NCBI GenBank assembly: GCA_028023455.1
Contig: JAQFVV010013388.1
Coordinates: 64,001-128,000, forward strand
Length of the DNA: 64,000 nucleotides
Source: Epiperipatus broadwayi
Lineage: Eukaryota; Onychophora; Udeonychophora; Euonychophora; Peripatidae
Direction of reading: 5' to 3'
Shown: piece by piece, positions 26,072 through 38,263 of the stretch
How positions within the stretch are numbered: position 1 is the stretch's first letter
Layout: each line of letters begins with the position of its first letter
Notes under the pieces: generated by a model
What the model was told of the DNA's origin: nothing
Databases searched by the model: none
Seen by the model: only the letters and a program-made list of their open reading frames with translations
Translations under genes and position numbers: made by a program

Positions 26072-26980
26072 TACAGTGGCATCTGGTTCAACAAATTAAT
26101 TAGTTCTAGGACACCCTCTACGTCATTCATTCAATGTAGCTTATATTAAAATATGTATATTAGTTAGCCAAAATCAAAATGGTCATCCAAAACAACAACT
26201 ATTTAAACAGTAAACATAATACAAAATTACAAATATAAATATATATGTAATCAAATTCAACTTTTAAAGGCATAAGATAATAAAGTAAACCATCTTACAT
26301 ATCGTAACAAAAATTTACAGATCACTGATTTCAGAACTTCCATTTTCTTGCGTAAATATAACTTTTTTTTAAAAAAATTCCTTTAAATAACATTCACCAG
26401 TGGTCCTATCTGCATAAGCAACTTCATCATACCTTATAATGCAATCCAGTGAATCATACTTTACTGACAATAAACTCCATCTTATATTAGGAGTCTTACC
26501 AAAAAAAAAAAATTCCTAAATTAAATGCTTGACCTTTTCATAAATGATCACCTCACCGATGCTGTCATTTGTTTTTGATTAATCCATGTTAGGAAGTTTG
26601 TTCCATGAAGGTGTAATATGAACTGCTCAATCTGGAAAGCCCTTTCACTATCTGTGTATTTTTTTAATTTATCTTATTTCGTAAAATCGTTTAGATAGAT
26701 CACTGATTTAAATACATCGTATTCTGAACTAAAATTGCTGTTTCTATATTTAGAAAAGATCTTTATTTTCCCATTTCAATACTGATCAGTGTTTTGGCTT
26801 TTTCGGGCATATGATTAAAATTCACATTTGTTTATAAATGAAAAAAGTTGAAACTTTTAGGTGATTTTTTTGTTCAACACAACTGTATACAATGTAAACT
26901 TTTTTTCAGATTTTTTTCCAGTTGTATTTTTTAATGGGTGTGAGGGAGGATGTGACATTTTATCTTTCCATTTTTTACAA
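26072..26980. mobile_element. Possible decayed Tc1/mariner-type element
   Basis: TA followed by CAGTGGCATCTGGTTCAACA, AATTAATTAGTTCTAGGACA and CCCT resembles the ends of pogo/Tigger and related transposons (CAGT-GG-x-CCTCG...AATT-x-GTTCC-x-GGA). The inverse complement of this end was not found downstream, so the boundary at 26980 is arbitrary. Minus-strand frames in 26.4-26.7 kb (for example YDEVAYADRTTGECYLKEF) look coding-like but are not identified. Confidence 0.3.
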
Positions 26981-28172
26981 ATTTCATTAAAAATATAAAT
27001 TCACAACTGAAATATCAAAAAAAAAAAAAACAATCAAAAATAAGACTACAGATTTTAAAAATATATTCTAATGAGAAAAAAAATTATTATGAAAAATATG
27101 TACATTTAATTATGACTTTTGTTAAAATATAAATTCTAACAATAAATACATTCTTTGAAATATTAAAATATGGATTGAAAAAAGATACTAATAGGATGTA
27201 TTTTCTTTTTGATGTCAGGAAATTGAGTTCACTATAATTTTCCGATTAAAAAAAACTAATATATTCAAATAAAACCTAAATGTAAACATATATTTATCAA
27301 GAAACAAATATTTATTAATTTTACACAGAAAAAAAAATGGTAGTAAAAAAATAAGTGTAATTTTTTTTTGTTTATACAAAATAAACAATTTACGTTGTCA
27401 AATTCAATAAGTACTTTTATTAGAACTATAATTTCACTGTTGAAATCAAAGCTTTTTGTAAAACAAAATTTTTATTATGTTAAGTGGTGAAAACAGATTG
27501 ATATCATTAAAAAGTTTGCACGAAAAGTGGATAAAAGATTTTAAAAAAAACTAGTGAAGATGAATAAATTGCTGCAGCAAAATTAAACATAATAACTTCA
27601 CAAAATATGACAAAGATGTTTAATACATATTCAAATCTGAATTACTCTAAAAAATCTTGTGCAAGTAATGGCTATTTCAATCAATGATATTCATTGATTT
27701 AGGAATTCCATATTTAGTGTTTCTGCCATTTTTTTATCATCATATAATCACTTTCAGATTTAGGGATGGGCACATTACTCATTTGTGACATATGACTAAA
27801 CTTATGACAGAATATGCATTTAGAAGAATACTTTAATATATATACAATATTTTCATTATTAGACTTAACGATCATGTGTTTGCCACTTAAATTTATGCCA
27901 TTTTTTTTTTTACTATTAATTTTTTGTGTGTAATACTAATCAGCTTACAAATTCTATACTTATGGCGCATAGTTATAATTATTACGGTATACGCATCTAG
28001 GAGAATACTTTTGAAAAAATATATATTTTTACTACTGAAGCTAGATCATGGTAAGCACACTAAATTGATAATTAAGACTTATGTGATAAAGATCTTGCTA
28101 TTCTACTGTTTGTTGCATATATTTGCATTTGCTGTACAAATCATAATTTAATAATAAGTATTTCGCTTTAAG

Positions 28173-28257
28173 CCTTTGATGTACCACATTTCCTTGTACA
28201 GTAATGCACAAATTTCCTTTGATGTACCACATTTCCTTGTACACTAATGTACAAATT
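28173..28257 (+). repeat. Two-unit tandem repeat, period 43 bp
   Basis: CCTTTGATGTACCACATTTC followed by CTTGTACA-TAATG-ACAAATT occurs at 28173 and again at 28216 with only a few changes. No function is apparent. Confidence 0.8.
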
Positions 28258-29138
28258 AAGATTTGCAGGCATACATTTATACAGCTATTCTTGATTAAAA
28301 AACACGATATAAGTGAATACTCCTATATATTCAAATTGATTATGGATAAAAATGAATCCCTGAAACATACATAATTTTATCATCACAAACTGAATAAATA
28401 TAAAGAATACCTTTATTTTAAATTTTATTTTAGATTTTTATTATATATTAGCTTTAAAAAAAAATTATCAAGATATTTTGCTTTATACATACAGAAATAA
28501 AATATTAATATTTGCATAATACTATATCTTGAGGGGGGAGGGATAAAAAAAATCAACTGAAGTACCAAAGAAAGATGTTGGGGGAAATAAAAACTTTCTC
28601 ATGTTTGAAATATCAAACTTAACCAAGATTCTGATAATTGTTTAGGACTGAAAAAATCACCCAAATTAGTTATCAATTTATGTATTACGATAAAAACGGC
28701 AATGTTAAAATACTGCAGTTCAGATCTTTTATGGATAAAAAATGCAGACGAATAAAAAAATGATAAAAGAGAATAATTTCACTGAAAATAACTAATATAT
28801 TATAGTAAAGAGAAAATAGTGACAAAAATAATAATAATCCTGTAAGTACGAGACTATTGATGTTAATCTGGTTATTATTTGATATGCAAATTAACTAGTA
28901 AATAAGATAATGAGTGCGAGTAATATATTTAAAAAAAATTAAAATGAAAAGATATATAATAAAAAAATAAAGAACTGGAATACTGTGATAGGACAGAAAT
29001 GATAAAATTAAACAAGATTATTATATTATAGGAGTTACAAATGACATAGAAGACATTGTATTAAAAACATTGTGGAAATAGTAGTAATTTATAACTTTAT
29101 CTTTCTTATTGCATCGCCAAATCCGTATAATATTAATA

Positions 29139-29322
29139 ACGTTTATGTTCTTTATTACTTTTTACAACCCACTATGGCAGTTTCGATTGCCCCAACAATC
29201 TTCTTCAGAACTTCTACTTATATTTTCAAATTTAGGAAGTTCTGAAAAAGATTGCTGGGGCAATCGAAACCATCATAATGAGTTGTGAAAAGCATTGTAA
29301 AAAGTAATACAGAACATAAATG
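29139..29322. repeat. Foldback (palindromic) element
   Basis: GTTTATGTTCTTTATTACTT and TTTCGATTGCCCCAACAATC on the left arm are inverse complements, with few mismatches, of the right arm (GATTGCTGGGGCAATCGAAA; AAGTAATACAGAACATAAAT). Arms are about 75 bp and the loop about 30 bp. It would form a strong hairpin in RNA or DNA. Probably a miniature inverted-repeat transposon. Confidence 0.7.
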
Positions 29323-29337
29323 ATAATAATAATTTAC

Positions 29338-29600
29338 ACTGGATTATTTCCAATAACAATATTAAATACTGAATGTCTTTAAAAAAATTAAATTGTTATT
29401 AAAACTTTCCAAATACACTGAACTGTTAGCAATTGCGCAGAGTTAGTATATAAAACTTTTGAGTATTCTTCTTCTTCTCTCTTTTTCAGATGTGGTTTCA
29501 ATAAAATTTAAATTTTTCTAAAGACGTTCAATATTTTATACTAGATAACGGAAATAGTCCAATATATAATTACTACTAAAAATACCATCATCACAAACCT
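29338..29600. repeat. Foldback element, family shared with 58.4 kb, copy 1
   Basis: The left arm GGATTATTTCC...ATACTGAATGTCTTT pairs with the right arm AAAGACGTTCAATATTTTAT...GGAAATAGTCC. The right end continues TATATAATTACTACTAAAAATACCATCATCACAAA, the inverse complement of the left end of the 58.4-kb copy. The centre differs between arms. Confidence 0.6.
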
Positions 29601-30041
29601 TCAGACAATTGTGGTAATAATGACTGCGTAATTTAAAATCCGCTACAGATAATACAAATAGTTTCAATTGAATTATAAATTTGATTCAAACTTAGCTTAA
29701 AATGAGTATGTACTTGTAAAACATATATATACTGTTTAAATATGTTTAGATAGAGACAATTAAATAGTAGTAAAATTAGTATATATTTAAGAGAATAGAA
29801 AAAAAAAACAATCAAGAAGTAATTATTGTTAAAATAATGAGTGATATTAAATATAAATATTCAAATTTGTTAAACAACAAATGTAACTAATTAAAAACTA
29901 AATGCTAATCTAAATTCGGTCAAAAAACAGCTATGGTTTAAAAACAAATTAAAAAAATTACTGTACAAAGATTAAGGACGGTTCTCCAAAAAACAGAAAT
30001 TATAAATTTATTTAATGCACATTGATTGCGTAAGTAATATT

Positions 30042-30148
30042 TACTAGGGCAATAAACCTTTAAGCATGTGCACTTGTGGTTAAGACCTGTAGAGGTCCCT
30101 ACCTTCGTATTTTCAAGCGTACATGCTTAAAGGTTTATTGCCTTAGTA
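30042..30148. repeat. Short hairpin element, 28-bp arms
   Basis: TACTAGGGCAATAAACCTTT (arm to 30069) and AAAGGTTTATTGCCTTAGTA (arm from 30121) are near-perfect inverse complements around a 51-bp loop richer in G+C. Resembles a miniature inverted-repeat element; too long in loop and too unlike known families to call a microRNA. Confidence 0.6.
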
Positions 30149-30988
30149 AAAAAAAACAGAAATGAAACAGGAACTGAAGTAAAATATGATAAATCATTAT
30201 TAGAGAATGCAGACATTAAAAATGAAAGAAAGAATGTGCAATTTGTTTAAAAGAAATAACAAATCTTTATAATAGTTATTAAACATTGAAGAAAAAATTG
30301 TAAAAGGCATAGCTGAAAATTTATTTTACATAAAAATAATAATAAAAAAACATTTACAACATTGATAGTTGTGATATAATTTATTACACAGTACAGTAAT
30401 TAAAAGTTATAATTTCAATTGGGAAAAAAAGGGGAACTTTTAAAATTGTAAGTTTAAGCTGTTACAGAGGTACAATATTTAAAAAATCTTGGACAGAAGT
30501 AAAGAGCTGTTGATTTTTTTTTTTAATTGGTAAAGTAAATTTTGATTTTAAAAAATTTAGAAATCAGAAATAGTATGAGGTGAGAAATTTTGTTTAGATA
30601 TTAATATATGTAAAGACAAAATACAATATGTTTTAAGAATCTTAAAGGGCATTTGGAAGAAAAAATGCAGCAAAAACAAAAAAAAGGCTGAAAGAGACAA
30701 TTGTTTACAAAAAAAATTGCGCAGGTAATCCTCTACTTACAAAAATTAGTCTCTGCATATATAAAATACAAATAATTCTAAAAATGTGACATCAGGTCAA
30801 TATAGACCCACTGTGAGATAATATAGTGCATATTTTTATCTGCTAAAAAAATGTTTTATAAGACTATGACTAATAATAAAAACATACCCAAAGAAAAGAT
30901 CTAATTTCTATAAAATTCAATTTACGCCAAAGTTCTTGGAATGGAGAACTCAATATAAGAAAACATTTCATACATAAAAGATAACTAT

Positions 30989-31080
30989 GTCAAGCGTTGG
31001 TGGTCGAGAGGTCAACACAGCAGCCTTACAAGCAGTTATCCCGGGTTCGCTTCCTGGCCGATGCTATGACACATGAAAAA
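30989..31080 (+). mobile_element. tRNA-derived SINE, copy 2, with 12-bp target duplication
   Basis: It reads GTCAAGCGTTGGTGGTCGAG, then B-box-like GGGTTCGCTTCC, and ends ATGACACATG plus poly-A. The same family as copy 1 with a few differences. AAAGATAACTAT is repeated exactly on both sides (30977-30988 and 31081-31092). The short poly-A and perfect duplication suggest fairly recent retroposition by a LINE. Confidence 0.87.
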
Positions 31081-32029
31081 AAAGATAACTATAATATAAA
31101 TTTATTGTCATTTTATAAAAAACTAGAATGTAGGTAGATATATATAATAATGAATTGGGAAATTAATATTAATTAAAAATAGAATTTGCTCTTTATAACA
31201 GTCAGTTGATAATGTGTTTGTAAATAGAGAGATGAAGTTAACAAAATGAACAAAGTTTGAAAAAAGTTTAAAAAGAAAATACATGCAAATAAAACCAAAA
31301 AACTGAAGATAGATGAAGAGGGGGGAAAAGGTGAAGAAAGAGAAAATATTTAGGGGGAAATTATAATTAATGCAATCAAATTAATATCAATTTATACAAT
31401 CACAAGAGAGATGTCTCTTTACAGTGACCTGCCATAATTGGTTTTTAACACTCCTAAATGATATAATCGTTATTATAGCGATTGTGTTTTATCCATATCA
31501 CTGCTGATTTCTTTATTTTCTTTCATGATAAACCATTTCCAAATTATATATTAATACTAGCTATATTTAAATATAAATAAAACATTACTTTCTAGAGTCA
31601 TTTAGCAAATAGTTGTAGTTTGATAAATGATTCAAGACGGTTTAACTTATAAATGACATATGATAGGTGCATTTAAAGATTAATACGTAAGAAATATTAT
31701 TATATATTCTCAACACTATGTATTTAAAAATCAATGTTTATTTACAAGTTTGTTAGAATTAATAGTATACAAATACACATATATCAATAATTTTGGAAGA
31801 ATTGATGTGTTATAATTCTTTTCATTTCTTAATTACACATTTCATATTCATTATAGACTGCCACCTTCCATTTCTAACGAATTTCTCATACAAAGGATAT
31901 GAATATTATTTATAGCTTTATCATCCTATTTCTATATTGTTTTGCCTTTTTAAAATTAATTTTGCTGTATTTTTTTCTTAATATTTTATTATTAAACAAA
32001 ATAAATAATCAAATGAATATTTGCCGGAA

Positions 32030-32150
32030 GATCATGTGATGTCCAAGTACCAAAAATGACAAGTTGAGTTTTGATCAAGGAACTGCTACCTCTCAAATCC
32101 AACACTATCTCTGTGCTAAACCCAACTAACTATATTGCGTAGCAGCCATA
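32030..32150 (-). repeat. Possible tRNA-like SINE remnant
   Basis: The minus strand has TAGTTAGTTGGGTTTAGCAC, A-box-like, and GTTCCTTGATCAAAACTC, weakly B-box-like, in a block with more G+C than the neighbouring DNA. Weakly supported. Confidence 0.3.
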
Positions 32151-32596
32151 TATATGTTGATAATAAGTGCTCCTAATTTTAACAATAGCAAACCATTGTT
32201 ATAAGTTATTGGATCTCATCAATAGATTCAAGATTGACATTAGGATTGTTGGGCTTATCAGTTTGTAATATGGACTTATAAAATCTACAATATGTGTCAT
32301 TGGATCAAATACAGTCCATAAACCACATAGTCAACGATGGTCCAATTTATGTATAAAATAAGAGAATTGAAAAACTTAAATTCACAATAAATCTATCGCC
32401 AAACTAAAATCATTAAAAAAAATTTTTGTAAGTTATTATGAATGATTAGCTGTGACCGGAAAAAAAATCTATATATAATATTTAATTTTTTGTAAATATA
32501 TATAAATTACTTAATAAATATATCATTATTTATAATCACACCCCTAATAAAAAGTTTATTTTTTCATTCTAATGCAAATTATTAAATAAATATATA

Positions 32597-33787
32597 CACC
32601 TGGGTCTCGTTTTACGCGATATAGGTTCCTCAGAAAACACGCGCAAACGAAATCGCGCAAAAATAGACGTAACTTACATTGAAAAAGGGGGTGAGGTCTG
32701 TGATTTTTCAAAATTCCCGTAAAAACAAAGCACCAATGTAAAATTACTTTAAAATTCGCGCAAAAAAAATATAAGGAAATAAAATATGACTAATAAAAAA
32801 TTTCAAATTTGAAAAAAATTGATACAAGACAAACTTTTTTTAACTATAATATTTAATTTTATTCAAAATAATATATTTTTATGCATAATTTACAGTACAG
32901 TAATTTACATTTTTTTATACACATTTTAATTATTAACGCTATTTGCCGATAAACAGGTTCATTTGCAAACTGGTAAAGATTCTTCACAAGAGGAACTATA
33001 ACTAGCGCCATCTTCACTCTCATGTTGTTGTTTTAATGGTTTTCTAGTGACAACGTAATTAGTAATTAATCTTTGAGACGATGATTTTATTAATTGTTTA
33101 TGAAGCTCGCGATATCCAGACATACAACCATTTAGCTCTCGTTGGAATTTAAGAGCACGTTCGTGAATAGTGTTATTAGTAAGAAAATAATTTGCCAACT
33201 GATTTTAGTTGAAGACCTTCTCGAATTATTTTGGAAGTGAAAGGAACAGGTTCCACTTCTGTTTCATTATCTTTTTCTACATTTTCTTCTGTATCTAAAC
33301 TTTTATTTTTGTCTTTAATTTTTTAATTTTCAATTCCGTTTAAAAATCAAATTTCGTTTCACTGCTATTACTCATCTTTTAAAAATAAACTTGCAGACAC
33401 TAAATGATTAATAATTGATTAAACATTCTTTTTTAAAAAGCAAAAGCAGAATGTGATTTAAAATGCAAAATTAACACGCACAATGTTTGAACAAATTTAC
33501 ATTATAATCTTGTAAAATTTAATGTGTGTATACATAAAATGTGGAAATCATGATTTTAATTTCATTATTGCATAAAATCTTACTATTATAAAGCAATGAA
33601 AATATTGAAATTACTAAGTTGAAAGTTGAATTCCAATAATTTTGCTATTACTTTCAATATAACGTAAGTGCGTGAAATTTATTATTTAAAGTAATAGCAC
33701 AATATCGGAGATCGACTTCCGGTGAAGCACGAATCGTGTAACTTCAAAATCGTGTTAAATAAGTCCGCGTAAAAAGAGACCCAGGTG
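32597..33787 (-). mobile_element. Tigger-like DNA transposon with transposase C-terminal remnant, copy 3
   Basis: The longest copy (1,191 bp), inverted relative to copies 1 and 2, with TA duplications at 32595-32596 and 33788-33789. On the minus strand it retains a coding remnant missing from the other two: an acidic segment (33.2-33.3 kb, EENVEKDNETEVEPVPF) and, in a shifted frame, 79 codons at 32959-33198 containing SSQRLITNYVVTR. An acidic stretch followed by a short basic/aromatic tail is what the C-terminus of pogo/Tigger transposases looks like. The DDE catalytic domain is absent, so it is a deletion derivative. Confidence 0.8.
32959..33198 (-). pseudogene. Transposase C-terminal fragment in Tigger-like copy 3
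   Basis: A 79-codon open frame starting MANYFLTNNTIHERALKFQR and ending ESEDGASYSSSCEESLPVCK. The leading residues are probably out of frame with the upstream acidic segment, which suggests a frameshift near 33.2 kb. It has no catalytic motif of its own and cannot be functional. The superfamily placement is inferred from the TA duplications and tail composition. Confidence 0.5.
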
Positions 33788-34199
33788 TAATATATAAATA
33801 TATTATTTCATTAGACAAACAAATTACTTACTTGTTTCTTGAAAATAGAAGTTTAAATAATAATACAGACATAAACTTAGATAGTTGTTATTCTTTAACT
33901 AGAGTTTGAATACTTCAGTCTATTGTTGTGTTTTAAAGCTTAAAACATAGATTTTGGTCGTACTTTTTTTCTTCAGCCTGAAGTAGTTATTGAAAAATTT
34001 TTGCAATTTATCAAATTTTTGGCTGCTTGGGGGGAAAAAAATTTAAAAAAAACTATTCAGAATTTCAATTTGCTACTGAGTTTACAAATATATTGCTTCT
34101 CTTATTGCAATTCAGAAAACTTTATTTCAATCATTTATATCACAAAGTATTTTTCTAACCTTTAAAAATCTCTTGATATTCAGTTTAGAAATTTACGCA

Positions 34200-36120
34200 T
34201 CTATCTATAGTCATCTCTCCTGACAATATGTTTGTAGCCCACTTCAATTTCAGCCTCTTAATGCTTATCAATGGTGCCTGATTATTTTCTCACCCAAGTA
34301 GTTCACTTTTAAGACCTTCTTTGTTATTCGTGCCATACTTTTTTGTAGGGTCTGAAATCCCCTCCAAGTCTCGGATCCATATGTAAGAATTGTAACATAT
34401 CTATTAAAAACTTTCCTTTTCAAACATATAGGCATATTTCAATCAAAAACACTTCAAATTTAATTTGAATAATTTTATCCATTATGCTTCCATCTGTATT
34501 AATAATCCGACTGCTACTTGCAAATATTAACTTCATCTAATTCATGATTATCAATCTTTATTTTCATTATCTATAAAAAAACATAATAAACATTATTTTA
34601 GTCTTTTTAATATTTATCTTTCAACCATTTTTGTTTTTATTTGATAACTCTCCAACATTTCCTGTAACTTTGAAACATTGTTTTTTAAAATATCTACAAA
34701 ATCTATGTTATTAAACGAAGATCTATTTATTTTTATTTCTTTAACATCACATTTTAATCAAGAAAACACTTCTCATAAATTTACTGTAAAAAGTTTTAGA
34801 GATATGGAAAGCTTTAATTACCATAGAAAAGTTTAGAGAATCAAATATCTTTTCGTAATGTACAAATCCAAAGTATAATGACAACTCACACTTAGTAATC
34901 CTTCCTATTATTTAAGATTTATATATGATTTACTTGTGCTAAAATCATTTTTAAATCCATCTTATTCTTTTGATTGGTTTGAGTCCAAAATCCATTTTAG
35001 ATGATTTGAAATTGTCTTAATAAAGACATTTTATAGAACTGGAAAAAAAAACTTTGTTTTATTTACTATTTATAGTTTTGCTTTTAAATTTTAAGCGATG
35101 TTATATTTATTGCTAAGGCTATTAATATATGGTTTGGCTGAAGATTTCTCAACCCCATATAGTTATTTAAGTTAGATACCTGGGTTTGAAGATAGATGTC
35201 TGACAATTTCAGATTTTCTATTTAATAGTTAACTTTTAGATATAATGCTGGCTTTGGGTTGGTATTTTTAGATCTAGTGTCTGAAATATCCTAGCACCTC
35301 ACTGAAGATTGCCAAAGCATGAAACCGGTCTGAGGATTGGGGATTTCTGGATAGAGATTTTTAAATGCTTTCTCTTGTGGCATTTATCAATAAAGCTTGT
35401 TAGAGCTATTAGCACCACTCATTATTTTTTTTATTTACAAGCTTATAAAATTGAGTCATGTGATGTATGACTTAGTTTTATTTACTACTGGCAGGTCTAT
35501 AATTTCTATACACTTTTCTTATATATCAAAATCATTATTGCATTCATCCAATCATCTTATACATCATTATTTAAATCTTTTGATATACTGTATCTTTCAA
35601 GATATCAATAATAATACCATCACTTCCTGCAGCTTTTCCCTTCTTCAAAGATATCATACCTCACTTCTTCATTTAAAATGCATGACATTTCACGCATTAA
35701 TATAAATGCTTCTTGCATAGAATAAAAATGCTTAAAAATACTTGATATTTAAAGCCTTAAATGCAATAAATTTTCTAATAATTGTATTTTGAAAAAGTAG
35801 CACCAAAAATACACTTAAAGACGTTAAATAACCAGTATTTTTACAATTTAATTAAGGAGTTTAAAATTTATGCTTTCTTTTTTAGTAATTGCTAAATTAA
35901 TATTTTTCCAATACCAAAATCTTGCTTTATACTTTTGAAACTTTTCCTCTCTTATAAAACTTTCTTTGCCAATTTGCAGTTATATTTTTTTTATAGCATC
36001 ATTAATTCCTTTTTTCAACCAGATATTTAATTCTTCTTCATGGGTCATTTTAAAATATTTTGAGTCTTCTTTTTCCTTCCTTCATAATTTTCTTGATTCA
36101 GTTGAAAATTATGAGTGAAC
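34200..36120 (-). mobile_element. Decayed RTE-type LINE with reverse-transcriptase motifs
   Basis: Motifs appear in the right order on the minus strand: KKGKAAGSDGIIIDILKD at 35591-35645 (RT block with G-K-A-A-G-x-D-G), FVDILKN and KLQEMLE at 34650-34710 (the FADD block, aspartate partly lost), and YGSETW at 34364-34381 followed by RLKLKWATNI near 34.23 kb. Frames are interrupted many times. Between the first and second motif sits hammerhead copy A (35.28-35.42 kb), evidently a later insertion. Sense to the host gene. Confidence 0.75.
35283..35347 (+). ncRNA. Hammerhead ribozyme (type I, Penelope-like), copy A
   Basis: The conserved core is present: CTGAAGA (35302-35308, fits CUGANGA), a stem II TGC-CAAA-GCA, then GAAA, a stem III ACC/GGT, and cleavage after the C at 35330 (G-U-C). 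Stem I forms between CTCA and TGAG next to the core and between GAAAT (35283) and ATTTC (35343), with an internal bulge as in natural type I ribozymes. Stem III is the bare palindrome ACCGGT with no loop, so a single copy would act poorly and pairing of two copies is expected, as known for Penelope-like elements. It sits within a decayed LINE reverse transcriptase. Confidence 0.75.
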
Positions 36121-36129
36121 TGCAGCTTA

Positions 36130-37880
36130 AATGTATCAACTATCGTCTGTGTAATAGTTCTTAATAGAAAATCAGTTATCTTTTAACTGGTCTCATTCAA
36201 CTCTGTGTATTTGTTAATATTTTAAAATGATTTGCAAGTTCCAATTTAAAATCACTGAAATGGTTTCTGAAAGTTAAGAATATCAACTGTTAATACTGAC
36301 TTTTTTTAATAATTTTGATTTCTTGTTTTGCATTAACATAATCTTATATCCTCACTAATACATTTAATGCATAAAATGGTAAATCAATTTCTGTTTAAAT
36401 ATACACATATTTAATACTAGAAGATAGCATGATACATTTTCTCCTCCAGTCGTTTAAACGATCGATGCTAACTACTAATATCATAGTTACCTAATGTTTT
36501 TTTATTATTAAGCATATTTTCTAAATCTCAAAAAAATAATTTATACAAAATTAAGATTAAAATAGCTTTGTTCATTAAATAATTTTTAATTCAGAAACAT
36601 AACTAAAAATATTCAAGGAAAAATAGTATTAAATAAAAAAAAAAAACCCACAGCTTTAAAAATCCCTAGTGTTTAGGCATTTGTTATATAGTGGCAATAA
36701 ATGAATTAAATTTTTAGAGATTAATATAGTTTTATCTTTTTTAAAATACTTATATATCCTTTTATACATATTATATATAAATTGAAAAATAATTATACGT
36801 TGAAATATATAATTAAATACAATATCTTCATTTTAAAATCTCTATATTTGTAATCAGATTGTTACTGTCGTTAAAACATCTTTCAGAAACATAAATGAAC
36901 TCATTATTAAGCGTTTATATAGTACATACATACATAAACTTCCATAAAAAAATAATTTGTTTTCAAAAAAAACCAGGAAAGGGGGAGGGGGTTGTTGGTG
37001 ACCTAATAATTGGTTTGAATTTAATCAAACGACAATTTAAAAATGTATTTAATATCATTAAAAGAAAAAAAAAACAGGGCATCTCTTGATCATGGCCATT
37101 TTTTTTTTTAAATCTCCAATATATACTACAGAGCATAAATAAATGCATGTGGGTGTATAAATATAAAAGCCAAAAAAAATAGAAATATAATGCATCCTAG
37201 AAAATTCTGTTTTGGGCTCAATAATTGCCTTTTTTTTAAAAAATTATGTACAAAATTTCTTTTACTTTGATAAACAAATATTTAATAGCAATATAATAAT
37301 CATCAATTAAAAGTCCAAGGGCAGATTCTCTTAACAATCCATATCATGTTTTTACATGTATTCTCCTTAAGATCATTTTATATTTGATCCCTCTCTCCCC
37401 TCCACTATTTACAACTTGCACTATCACACCTTTATTTATTTTTTTTGGTTACCAAAAATGCTTCCTTCTTTTTAATTCTTAGTGTTGTTGATCCACTCCT
37501 TTTAATATTTCAGTATTTCAAAGGTATCTCCTTACTCTTCAATGTCAATAAACTATCTCTCTATCAAAATTATAACTGGTTATTGAAATCAAATTATAGA
37601 CATTATATAACTGCAACAAATACTTTCCCCTCCCAATTTCAAAATTCAAATGAAAATCAATCACTTTAACTTATCTATAAATATTACCTCAATTAATTCA
37701 ACCATATCAATATCATTTTCAATTAACATTGAAAACAGCCTACTTTTTATCAGTAAATCACATATTTATTTCAATACCCATATCTTTTTTTTATTAATAA
37801 TTTAAAATTCTTTGTTTTCATTGATTACTTTTTATTTAAACAGTTTAATTCTAGTTATATAATTCTCTCTTCTACTTTTT
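36130..37880. other. Intronic AT-rich DNA without recognised gene
   Basis: May include the decayed 5' part of the LINE ending at 36.1 kb, but no motif is recognisable. The overlapping frames at 36895-37148 arise from A/T-rich sequence on opposite strands. Confidence 0.4.
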
Positions 37881-37908
37881 TAAATTCTTTTGCTTTTTCA
37901 GAAAAAGC

Positions 37909-38263
37909 GAATCTGCGTTAGATGAAGTCAGCTAACTGTGACTACAAGTTGATTTCCAGAAAACAGGCACTGGAAATCATAAAAATAGTATTGGAAATCA
38001 AAGTTTTTTTAAAAAAATTAATGAGAGTGAAGCATAATGATGTTACAATCATTTGGCAAAGTAATAGAAAGCACAGGCGATTTTCAAAAATTTTAAGACG
38101 TGGTGGGTGATATATGGGGAAAATGAGACCAATGTTTGAATTTTTAAAAATGACTTCAAAAAATTCCAGGAACTCCAGTGACTATGAATGTCCTTCATGC
38201 AGGAAAACAATAGATGGCCCACTGCCTGCATTAGATATCTGTGCTGATTTAATTCTTTCATAA
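37909..38263 (+). pseudogene. Unidentified coding-like fragment with CPSCRK motif, one stop
   Basis: From the ATG at 37922 one frame runs to TAA at 38261 with a single in-frame TGA at 38108-38110. It starts MKSANCDYKLISRKQALEII, passes KHRRFSKILRRGG, and after the stop continues MGKMRPMFEFLKMTSKNSRN and YECPSCRKTIDGPLPALDIC. A strong 3' splice-site-like sequence (pyrimidine run ending TTTTTCAG) lies at about 37885-37902. It is antisense to PPP4R1. The C-x-x-C motif hints at a zinc-binding end, but no partner cysteines follow. It may be a decayed retrocopy or an exon from a nested gene. Confidence 0.4.

Noticed and set aside
30995-31065. Possible tRNA gene
   Set aside because: Boxes A and B are present but no cloverleaf or acceptor stem forms, and the flanking duplication with poly-A shows it is a SINE.
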